This document shows, piece after piece, positions 12,301 through 16,261 of a stretch of DNA of 17,728 nt. Under the pieces are notes generated by a model, which saw nothing but the letters and a program-made list of their open reading frames with translations, did no database searches and was not told the origin of the DNA. Made by a program: the position numbers and the translations under genes. Every line of letters starts with the position of its first letter. Position 1 is the stretch's first letter. Source of the DNA: Chrysochromulina tobinii (taxonomy: Eukaryota; Haptophyta; Prymnesiales; Chrysochromulinaceae); NCBI GenBank assembly GCA_001275005.1, contig JWZX01002827.1, forward strand, positions 1 to 17,728. The letters are read 5' to 3'.

Positions 12301-12554
12301 AGCTCCGTGCCGGCGAGCAGCGTGCCCTTTGAGTTGCTGGCCGAGAGCATTGTCGCATCGTGCAGCGATCCGCTGCTCAGAGCCGCGTCAGGCCCGCGCT
12401 TCTGGCTCTGGCGCAGCGCAGGCGACTGCAGCGCTGGCGGCGGAGGCAGCGGAGCGAGGCCGCCCGGCGAAGCGACGCCCTGACGGCGTTGCGGCGCTAC
12501 GAGCGCACCAGGCTTTGAGCCAGGGCCGTACTTGTTGAGCCGGTTGAACAGCAT
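312..12554 (-). CDS. Axonemal inner-arm dynein heavy chain, single-headed type, DNAH6-like
   Basis: This is a complete motor subunit of a ciliary dynein, which hydrolyses ATP to slide axonemal doublet microtubules. Numbering from the ATG at 12554 gives 4080 residues, close to the usual size of single-headed inner-arm chains. In order I see: a Pro/Ala-rich start (to about residue 140), a tail and linker (to about 1370), and AAA1 with Walker A GPAGTGKT (Lys1407) and Walker B DEFNR (Asp1453, Glu1454). AAA2 has GPTGGGKS (Lys1688), AAA3 GQSGVGKS (Lys2048) and AAA4 GVGGSGKQS (Lys2401). A coiled-coil stalk (about 2640-2925) flanks a microtubule-binding tip with SPPPLVQKVLEAVCIL near 2757. AAA5, AAA6 and the C-terminal domain follow, ending SKTPDYWMRMGVAALCALAD. 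The AAA1 stretch DYKMMGKLFSGVAQTG and the tail suggest DNAH6 rather than DNAH1/3/7, from memory of those families. The frame is open up to 12875, but codons 1-107 of that longer version are Cys-rich and contain a 14-bp inverted repeat, so they look non-coding. The ATG at 12554 has G at -3; the in-frame ATG at 12578 is the alternative. No intron is visible. Confidence 0.95.
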   Translation of the reverse strand: MLFNRLNKYGPGSKPGALVAPQRRQGVASPGGLAPLPPPPALQSPALRQSQKRGPDAALSSGSLHDATMLSASNSKGTLLAGTELLSASAPMPFSKMSRSLPKPPPPPPPLAAAAPAAAASNGTVAAAANGAGASAGATVKRDPFWFIQMLRTSLAEHEFAYMNIANAHGAIWDPYDLKIVPFHEVDQTDHYTISEAGVTHCNRKGKQEVTEFTPLEQWEVEASRFKEVMAIPFFKQYQSWKAYSSWRGVIKKDKMIAAGTVLSNHLFILNSTFQPSLLQVRKLCVELSQMKLHKIKKGSTYTLDAFVNAQEEHKILTCEKLGHFFEAVREAVQQACDTALDRFEREESAQASAAAGAGDQTTPRPGKGEAVVKRSFLQQAQLRSVCKKITNYIRVVDYIVLSTLHQLLMSSLSDLLYMFESVKPGYHEPPVLTEEQKAELEKMLAKGKKPPVKDKPLFQVDIYFQAPDAIEYSPSAHEFSHRIDATIMDFVNMLMTVGTLISHGSFKRYTQPVINGRQDTAEISEGFDIKGLIDDNDEYNNVCDAIRTSFDTHFAQVQVYTTMLEPHTTIYLQNESTDMATYAEATLEEWQQLMDKFIEQELMMRNIPLAAEVGIFAANNSRVKDLFMPSPRRCLDDIFRTLPRLAKDHTQKLLAELSNANETLSKTPDNVEDFVAFSKFLITTNARQPEFSERGKLVQDMYELMGKYKVPVPDSDTAAIRMMDSGLLQVSNIVAECEAGQEEKTNNFVGSIDTSIEKLRNQASELRTECEDKRVYDGHTPMDEALAMLDGWWASFNELKESSARFESYQEVLKVPVTKYDDVETLEVNLKLKRNMWQGLNDFGEQVEAWKKAPFETLNTELMQVTVAKYGKVVAQCDKGLPTNTVLPKLADAVTVFKALTPVVVALRNTALQPRHWENIEMAIHTPIDRTEGVFSLGYLLDLKVNEFKDEIEGISVAATQEAVLEEMLAKVENAWKTLEFGLNMYKEQKDVFILGGVDDVMAVLEETQVAVQTILGSRFVGPMQKKVDEWEKKLRLFSETLDEWLAVQRSWMYLESIFKAADIQRQLPNEYKDFDKVNKMWLELMRKTNADPSALKQATAPKLKENLEKANATLDRVQKNLEEYLETKRNAFPRFFFLSNDELLEILAEARNPQAVQPHLIKCFDNIKKLDFGSEPNSIDIFAMYSGEGEKVGLGKNLKARGNVESWLGAVEDAMFRSIRELIKVAVGEFEEEERIPWIKGHAAQIVITVAAIFWAKEVELRLSQGDKSTRPASLKEYNGIQVQELNECALQVGGELPKLHRKVFCALITGDVHNRDIVTDMVKEKVDSPHSFTWQMQLRFYWDVEIDDCVVRQVNAKILYGCEYQGCLSRLVITPLTDRCWLTITGGLHVKLGSAPAGPAGTGKTESTKDLAKGIAVQCVVFNCSDQLDYKMMGKLFSGVAQTGCWTCLDEFNRIDIEVLSVVAQQLLAVRQALLAEVSRFLFEGHTIGLKPTCGVFITMNPGYAGRTELPDNLKALFRPVSMMVPDYALIGEIMLYAEGFLDSRVLAQKMVKMYKLCSEQLSQQDHYDYGMRQVKSVLVMAGEQKRANPELHENISLIRAMLEANIPRFLADDLPLFAGIIGDLYPNLEIPAVDYGALKLACEDALVRAGLQVVPRFVVKTIELYQTMNVRLGVMTVGPTGGGKSCCLRALQSAQGKLKEQKHQDTAMAQECRTYIFNPKCITMGELYGEFNPLTQEWTDGLGSTFIRGAVTLTGQSDDYQWVVFDGPVDAIWIENMNTVLDDNMTLCLANGERIKLNKKMHMVFEVEDLSVASPATVSRVGIVYLTPENLGWRPYVTSWTERELFPAKNLKNEYGEPMNARLSAALSEHVFGLFSSTIDVCLKWHRDAKRELVPTVDSQLIESLCAMFIALIPLAKLDLADAKHDDNKKVCSSIYFFSLIWSIGASIDELHWQSFDDMLRELLGSLSVQFPGGGDVHDYYVDLPAKDFKPWKDITPDFTYDPKASFFSMLVPTVDTVRYSFVFTKSLLVDRPVLFTGQSGVGKSVVIAAAMTAMVDGGSWTRIDISYSAQTKARQTQEAIESKLDKLKKTLLGPPPGKRLVMFIDDVNMPALEEYGASPPVELIRQFLDFKGFYDRQKLFFKDIVRVTSCCACGPPGGGKMPLTPRYVRHHTVVAVTQPSSDAMKRIFSKIVEGALAINGNADIMALAKPIVESSVEIYFSVLNELKPIPAKAHYTFNLRDVSKIVQGVLMMRPNQIPNKETLAMLWAHEALRVFSDRLIDDDDRKYFGGMVVDSLKVQFKMSKSYEDIFCSEQKLVFGDYTKMGVPRDDRKYEMVADTNKLSTLFVDYLDQYNSENKEMKLVFFWDAIDHVSRLARVLRQPRGNAMLVGVGGSGKQSLTRFAAYMSEMKCFQIELTKGYGIVEFREDLKKCFFTAGCDKNEEGVVGSPIVFLFADTQVVEESFVEDINNILNSGEVPNLFANDEWEKITNGMRPLAKDREIPETKDNLKKLFVDRTRENLHIVLAMSPVGSAFRVRCRMFPSLINCCTIDWYDRWPVEALQSVAKQFLEPLEFGDDPEVRMTILTGLIDMSSIIHTTVIDMSQKFFAQLKRRFYVTPKSFLELIALYLGKLDVKRGIMDVGIKRLEVGIKKLTETNAMVDGMQKTLTALQPELERKSKETEVMIIQVNKDRVEADKTKAQVAKDEAAVKEVADKVQVIADDAKRDLEAAMPAMNNAIKALDSLSKNDIVEIKNFKSPPPLVQKVLEAVCILLGSAPDWDTAKKVMSDTGFLQRLKDYDKDNIPPATIKKILKYYNDEEFEPDKVQKVSSAAKSLCMWVRAMKVYDEVAKVVEPKKLVLAESMATLQAEQVKLKKVQDALAEVIAKVENLQATCDRCVAESKLLQDTADTTAKRLIRAGKLTSGLAEESVRWAETVETLRTGYNNLTGDVFIAAAFIAYCGPFTTGFRKECMAQWVTQCNERGIPASPVFSLPEVMGDPVETAEWQIFGLPVDEYSTENGILATRGKRWPLAIDPQAQANKWMRNMEAANGVKVCKGNDPTILRTLENAIRMGSPVILEDVGEELDPALEPVLQKQIYKQGGRSLIRLGDSDIDYNENFKFYLTTKLPNPHYLPEVCIKVTIINFTVTQEGLEDQLLGLVVREERPDLERAKNQLIKTLAADKRQLKDLQDKILRLLSESEGNILDDEVLINALSDSKITSSVIQGRVAEAETTNKEIDATRLTYTPAATRGSIIYFTIADLGMIGDMYQFSLEYFAALFLVCIQKSEKASELEQRLANVMKYASFAIYTNVSRALFSEHKILFSFMLGSAIQRNAGLISPSEWQLLLVGAGIVDESKLPACPDGIEMSQWVLACVISERVEPLSAFASCLANDVSVWKPLMEADAPWQVFPLPEPLGTSITPFQRLLVIKVFRPEKIVECIAEYIADYLGREYIDQPPLDLHVVFPDTLPSIPLVFVLSAGADPMATILRFATEKGRLEKTHAISLGQGQGPIAAALIEKSTKNGDWVILQNCHLAKSWMPKLEKIVEAFPAQSSMNETFRLWLTSMPAKYFPVPVLQCSAKMTFEPPKGMRANLKGTWLGLMTQDIFDCCHEKRAEWKKLLFGLTFFHAVIQERRKFGPLGWNIRYDFNNTDLEVSIQTLQMFLDEQPVIPWDALLYICGQIHYGGRVTDICDKGTLVCILQAFFTPDALKDGYEFANDSAIYHAPVDTDLQGYRDYVDTLPFTDSVGIFGLHANAKITFEKQESDGLLSTVTDIQPALGGGSGGASAEEVVDALAKQLEHALPKVLDRADAGEGVFALNDKGELNSLQIVLLAEMSRFNRLLKRCSTSLRDLQNSIKGLVVMSSELDAMFGAMLKNQVPKMWTKVAYPSLKPLSGWFKDLGERVTFFTSWLKEGQPNCFNLPAFFFQQGFMTGMLQLHARRYQLPIDTLSYTYKIMKYEKATEVPEPPKDGVYIEGFFIVGARFDRATSMIADSYHKEMFDTMPVFHFIPAQNFERNKKDFACPLYKTAERKGVLTTTGASSNYILDLDIPTSKTPDYWMRMGVAALCALAD
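12224..12246 (-). repeat. GGC trinucleotide microsatellite encoding polyproline
   Basis: An uninterrupted ggc/cgg run on the plus strand encodes seven consecutive prolines in the N-terminal part of the dynein heavy chain, followed by an Ala-rich stretch. Such runs are prone to length change; being a 3-base unit, the frame is kept. Confidence 0.9.
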
Positions 12555-12703
12555 GGCTGCATTGTCCGGTTCTGGCATTGGCACCGCAGAGGCGGAGCGG
12601 ACAGCAAGAACCAGTCGGCCACTGAAGGTAACAACAGTCGGAAATTCCTCAACCATGCGCAACAAGACAAAACAACCACATTGACCACACCCACGTTCTG
12701 CAC

Positions 12704-12740
12704 CAAGCAAGCAAGCAGAATCATTATGCTTGCTTGCTTG
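12704..12740. promoter_or_regulatory. Perfect 14-bp inverted repeat (hairpin) upstream of dynein gene
   Basis: The arms caagcaagcaagca (12704-12717) and tgcttgcttgcttg (12727-12740) are exactly complementary around a 9-base loop (gaatcatta). Each arm is itself a run of the caag/cttg tetranucleotide. It sits 150-186 bases upstream of the preferred dynein start and about 300 bases past the acyl-CoA synthetase stop. It could be a cruciform, a 5'-UTR or 3'-UTR hairpin, or a paired regulator site. The structure is certain and the role is not. Confidence 0.7.
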
Positions 12741-12763
12741 TTCTGCAACAACACAACCTACTT

Positions 12764-12786
12764 CCGGCGCCGGGCATGCGTCATGG
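12764..12786. repeat. 23-bp direct repeat, copy A
   Basis: The plus strand begins ccggcgccgggcatgcgtca and ends tgg. It matches 12855-12877 at 21 of 23 positions with a 91-base offset, in the short gap between the acyl-CoA synthetase stop and the dynein start. The repeated core includes the palindrome ggcgcc. Confidence 0.75.
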
Positions 12787-12854
12787 CAGCCCGACCTCAA
12801 GGGGCGCGACTGCAGCCATCCCAGGGAGCAAGCGGGCGCCGAGGGGTCACCCTG

Positions 12855-12877
12855 CCGGCGCCAGGCATGTGTCATGG
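12855..12877. repeat. 23-bp direct repeat, copy B
   Basis: The plus strand begins ccggcgccaggcatgtgtca and ends tgg; it is the partner of 12764-12786. The minus-strand ATG at 12875, the first of the long dynein frame, lies inside this copy. That is another reason to doubt it as the true start. Confidence 0.75.
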
Positions 12878-13043
12878 ATGCGGAGAGCGTGGCCCGCGCC
12901 GTCGCAGTGCATGCCGCGCGGGTCCGTCGCCACGAGGACTAACGCGCCATCCTTAGCGCCATCACATGCGCCGTCCTGAGCGCCATCCGGGACGCCGTCC
13001 TGTCTGAGCGCCGGAGAGCGCCCTCACCCGCAGAGGAGATTCG

Positions 13044-15260
13044 TTACTTTTTGCCGTAGAGCTTGTTGAGGACGGCCCTATGCTGATCCGCGATGGGCTT
13101 GCGCTTGAGCTTGAAGGCCGACGTGAGCATCTCATTCTCCGGAGTGAACGTGTCGGCGATCAGAGCCACCTTTTTAGGGATCTCGAAGCCCGTGAGCTTG
13201 CCCTTGACGGCGGCGAGGATCTGCTTCGACACCTCGGCGACGATCTTGGGGTCCTCGCACAGCACGGCCACGTCCTCCGAAGCGACTCCGAGCGTCTTGG
13301 CGAGCGCCTTCAGAGCCAGGTGCGAAGGGCACACGAGCGCGACGCAGTAGTCGTACGTCGACTCCGCGTAGCAGCAGGGCACCTCGACGAGGGTGCAGTT
13401 CTTCATCGCGTTCTCGACCTTCGAGAGCGCCACGTACTCGCCCTGCTGCAGCTTGACGAGGTCCTTCTTGCGGTCGATGATCTGCACGCAGCCGTTGCGG
13501 CTCACCTGCCCGATGTCGCCCGTGCAGAAGTAGGTCACGCCATCCGCGTCCTGGACAAACTCGCTCTTATTCTTGGCGACGACGTCCGGGTCCGGATCGG
13601 ACGGGTCGACGAAGTAGCCCTTGCAGACCATCGGGCCGCCGATAAGGATCTCGCCACGGGGCATCTCGACCCCCTTGAGGGTCGCATCCGAGAGGCGGTA
13701 CCCTCCCTCCTCCCAGTCCCGCAGCTTGATCGAGGTGCTCGTCGTGGGCGGCCCGATGATTCCTGTCGCGTTCTCGCACGCTTCGCCGATGACGGACGAG
13801 GCGCATGTCTCGGTCAGACCGTAGCCCTGGCGCACAGGGCAGTTGAAGCACGTCTGCGCGAACTTCTGGATCGAGGGCGAGAGCGGCGCCGAGCCGGTGA
13901 TGCATGCCTTGAGATTGCCGCCGAGCAGCGCCTGCACCTTCTTGAAGACGATCTTGTTATAGAACCACGAGGATCCGATCAGGCCCTGGTCGTAGCGACG
14001 CTCACCAGCGGCCAGGCCCCACTTGAACAGCTTCTGCACCACCGGCGAGGCCGCCGCCATCTTCTGGTTCAGGCCGATGTACACCTTGTCGAGCACCGCG
14101 GGCGCGAAAACCATGAGCGACGGCTTGAGGCACTGCGCGTCGCCCATCGAGCCTCCGGCCGGGAAGGGCGACTTGCCATTGGCGCCCTGGTAGACCTTGA
14201 CGCCGGTCGGGGTGAGGGTGTGGGGCGAGCCGTACCCGACCTGCATCCCGATGAAGTAGCACATGAGCTCTGCGGCCATCTCCATGATATGCGCGAGAGG
14301 CAGGTACGCGAGAAAGACCTCCTGCTCGCCGCTCATCATGTTGAAGCTCTTCATCTTGTCCGACAGGCCGGCGGCGGTGGCGACGACGTTGGCGTGCGTG
14401 ATCATCACGCCCTTGGGCGCGCCCGTCGTGCCGCTCGTGTACATGATGATCGCAATGTCGGCGGGCGTCGGCGGACGCGGCGCGAGCGGTGCCGCCTGGC
14501 CCTTCTTCATCAGGTCTGCGAGCGTAATCACCTCGACGCCGCATGAGCTGATCTCGGCGATGGCTTCGAGGGTCTGGTCGGCGACGATCTTGTCCGGCGT
14601 GAGCGGCTCGTCGGGGATGTACACCACCTTTTTCAGGTTGTTGAGCTTCGGGTCCTTGGACTTGAAGACCTTGCCGAGCACCTTGAGCAGCTTCGCGTCG
14701 GCGACGACGAGCTTGGCCTTGGTCTGGGCCGCACCGTGCGTGAAGCCCTCCTCGCCGAGCGTCGCATAGATGGTGACGACGGTGAGCCCCTGCGTGAACG
14801 CGCCCTGCGCCGCGAGGAACCATTCGCGCGCCGTCTCGGCGTAGATGATCACGCAGTCGTTGGCCGCGAGCGACGCGAGCGACACCATTCCCGAGCCGAT
14901 CGCGTGCATCTGCGTGTCAAAGTCGGCGTACGTCATCCACTCGTACTCGGACGAGAGCTCGAGCTTCTCGACCTTCTTGCCGTCGTGCTCCACCCAGTGG
15001 CGCTTCACGATGCGCCGCTTGCCCGCCGTTTTCATCGCGCCGCCCTTGGCGCACGCGCTCTTCATGATCTCGTAGCCGGTAGTGATGCCTGGCAGCGTCG
15101 CCTTGTGCGTCCCGACCGAGTCGCGGTGCCACAGCACGCCCTTCTCGTCGAAGACGCCATACGGAAGCGGCGTCTGCGGGAAGCGGGGCTTCGAGCCAAG
15201 CATCCCGAGCATGATGAGCGTGAGCAGCACCGCCGCGGCCGCCATGATGACGGGATCCAT
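13044..15260 (-). CDS. Long-chain acyl-CoA synthetase (ACSL3/4-like), N-terminally membrane-anchored
   Basis: This AMP-forming ligase activates long-chain fatty acids to acyl-CoA using ATP and CoA, feeding lipid synthesis and beta-oxidation. Numbered from the ATG at 15260 it has 738 residues, close to animal ACSL3/4. Residues 3-21 form one hydrophobic segment (VIMAAAAVLLTLIMLGML), as expected for a signal anchor holding the enzyme on the ER or another membrane with the catalytic part cytosolic. The ATP-binding loop YTSGTTGAPKGV is at 274-285, GYGLTET at 479-485 and CTGD at 579-582. The fatty-acyl-CoA synthetase signature begins DRKKDLVKLQQGEYVALSKV at about 596. FKLKRK near 716-721 carries the probable catalytic lysine region, and the protein ends LYGKK. 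All catalytic motifs are intact, so it should be active. The ATG at 15260 has a strong context (GAAATGG); in-frame ATGs at 15290 (weaker context) and 15515 are possible, but the residues added from 15515 are Arg/Ser-rich with no family similarity. It is intronless and shares strand with the dynein gene 489 bases downstream. Confidence 0.93.
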   Translation of the reverse strand: MDPVIMAAAAVLLTLIMLGMLGSKPRFPQTPLPYGVFDEKGVLWHRDSVGTHKATLPGITTGYEIMKSACAKGGAMKTAGKRRIVKRHWVEHDGKKVEKLELSSEYEWMTYADFDTQMHAIGSGMVSLASLAANDCVIIYAETAREWFLAAQGAFTQGLTVVTIYATLGEEGFTHGAAQTKAKLVVADAKLLKVLGKVFKSKDPKLNNLKKVVYIPDEPLTPDKIVADQTLEAIAEISSCGVEVITLADLMKKGQAAPLAPRPPTPADIAIIMYTSGTTGAPKGVMITHANVVATAAGLSDKMKSFNMMSGEQEVFLAYLPLAHIMEMAAELMCYFIGMQVGYGSPHTLTPTGVKVYQGANGKSPFPAGGSMGDAQCLKPSLMVFAPAVLDKVYIGLNQKMAAASPVVQKLFKWGLAAGERRYDQGLIGSSWFYNKIVFKKVQALLGGNLKACITGSAPLSPSIQKFAQTCFNCPVRQGYGLTETCASSVIGEACENATGIIGPPTTSTSIKLRDWEEGGYRLSDATLKGVEMPRGEILIGGPMVCKGYFVDPSDPDPDVVAKNKSEFVQDADGVTYFCTGDIGQVSRNGCVQIIDRKKDLVKLQQGEYVALSKVENAMKNCTLVEVPCCYAESTYDYCVALVCPSHLALKALAKTLGVASEDVAVLCEDPKIVAEVSKQILAAVKGKLTGFEIPKKVALIADTFTPENEMLTSAFKLKRKPIADQHRAVLNKLYGKK

Positions 15261-15328
15261 TTCGGGGGAAACGAGCGTGAAGCCGAGCATGGAGCTGCGT
15301 CGCGGGCGCGGACGAAGGGATGGACTTG

Positions 15329-15351
15329 TGTGAATACGATGTGCAAACGGG
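15329..15351. repeat. Direct repeat, copy A, upstream of acyl-CoA synthetase start
   Basis: The plus strand begins tgtgaatacgatgtgcaaac and ends cggg. It matches 15396-15418 at 20 of 23 positions with a 67-base offset, about 70-160 bases upstream of the preferred start codon. Paired sites there could be regulator-binding sites, or the remnant of a small duplication in the leader. Confidence 0.65.
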
Positions 15352-15395
15352 CAGCGTTGCGGCGCGGCACGGCCTCGGCGCACCTCGACATGCGT

Positions 15396-15418
15396 ATGTG
15401 AATATGATGTGAACACGG
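15396..15418. repeat. Direct repeat, copy B, upstream of acyl-CoA synthetase start
   Basis: The plus strand begins tgtgaatatgatgtgaacac and ends cggg. It is the partner of copy A at 15329-15351, differing at three positions. Confidence 0.65.
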
Positions 15419-15451
15419 GAGATTGCGACGAGGTTGTGATTCGTTTGCTCG

Positions 15452-15478
15452 CTACAGTGACTACAGTGACTACAGTGG
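15452..15478. repeat. Three 9-bp tandem units (ctacagtga)
   Basis: The units are ctacagtga, ctacagtga and ctacagtgg. They produce the odd TVVTVVTV translation in the upstream extension of the acyl-CoA synthetase frame, which supports treating that extension as non-coding leader or promoter DNA. Confidence 0.85.
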
Positions 15479-15725
15479 CACTCGGTTGCGCTTGTTTAGG
15501 TCCTTGAGTTGACAATAATTAGCTTGATTGAACTGCACAATACAGCTCGCGCCGCTGGCAGACCACATTACATCTTTTACATGTAGTACACTTGCCTCAG
15601 TCTTGACTTGCTTGATAAATACGTTGAGTGAAAGCTGAAAGGGAGAATCTGCGACGGTCGCAAGGGACGGTCGACAGTCGAGTTACGAGAACCGCTTCGT
15701 GTCTCTGTTTCGCAAAAAAGGAATC

Positions 15726-15749
15726 GAATGCCTCGTTGAATGCCTCGTT
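15726..15749. repeat. Exact 12-bp tandem duplication (gaatgcctcgtt x2)
   Basis: Two identical adjacent 12-base copies lie in the intergenic region. This is probably replication slippage; no function is suggested by its position. Confidence 0.85.
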
Positions 15750-16261
15750 TTACGTGGTGAGAACTCGAGCTGGGTGCGGCCGTGCCTCCGTTCTTGCTAT
15801 GGACGCATCTATGAGTCCTTGTACCATCCTTCGCCCCGCGGTGGCGGTGCCCGGACCGCGGACGACGGGAGACGTGTGAGGTTAGATAAAGCCGTGAGCG
15901 CCCAGTCCAGTGTGAGTGTCCACAGCTCCGCACATTCGAGAGGCTCATCTTGTACATCTAAAGTAATGGTCGGAAGCGCGGAAGCGCGGAACAACTCCAT
16001 ACTGCACTCACATTATCACTGGCTGGCAAACGACATGCGGTCTCGACGCGGAACGTCACCGTCCCACCACGTCCCACACCTCTGACCTCGGACCTCACAA
16101 GTATACAAGAGACTGCTGACTCACACTGATGCACACATACACAGGACAGGTCGCCATGATAACATGCTCACGCTCACTCGTTGGCCACACGCGTCACACT
16201 GTCGCGAATGAGAGGTTCTGTCTCGACACTCCGCTGTCGTCACACCGTGCCCGCGGGTTCG

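Larger units (their letters stand above)
12555..13043. other. Intergenic region between acyl-CoA synthetase and dynein genes
   Basis: These 489 bases must contain the 3' end signals of the acyl-CoA synthetase gene and the promoter and leader of the dynein gene. Composition changes from GC-rich (12760-13043) to A/C/T-rich (12660-12760) towards the dynein start. It contains a perfect inverted repeat at 12704-12740, a 23-bp direct repeat (12764 and 12855), and a run of degenerate gcgccat/gcgccgt units at about 12942-13022. The dynein frame is open through most of this region, but the encoded residues show no dynein similarity. Confidence 0.65.
15261..16261. other. Intergenic region: 3' flank of repeat-protein gene and 5' flank of acyl-CoA synthetase gene
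   Basis: This stretch of about 1 kb should hold the 3' UTR and polyadenylation region of the repeat-protein gene and the promoter and leader of the acyl-CoA synthetase gene. It is less GC-rich than the genes, with A/T-rich patches around 15511-15545 and 15605-15625 (the minus strand contains TATTTATC near 15613-15620, about 350 bases upstream of the start codon). It contains a pair of direct repeats, a 9-bp triplet repeat and a 12-bp tandem duplication, listed separately. I see no tRNA, canonical AATAAA in a convincing place, or protein with recognisable similarity. Confidence 0.6.

Noticed and set aside
12555-12875. The upstream 107 codons of the dynein frame as real protein
   Set aside because: The sequence is Cys/Ser-rich with no dynein similarity, includes the perfect inverted repeat and both 23-bp direct repeat copies, and has less coding-like composition than the rest.
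13080-14546. A 488-codon plus-strand open frame over the acyl-CoA synthetase gene
   Set aside because: It is also codon-aligned antisense, while the minus strand has all AMP-binding and acyl-CoA synthetase motifs.
15577-15957. A 126-codon minus-strand open frame between two genes
   Set aside because: The composition is not that of neighbouring genes, no motif or similarity is recognisable, and it contains the 12-bp tandem duplication; it is more likely non-coding flank.
15516-16261. A possible tRNA or other small RNA gene
   Set aside because: I looked for a GGTTCGAATCC-like T-arm and its complement, and for a cloverleaf, and found none. A tRNAscan-SE or Infernal run would be the decisive test.
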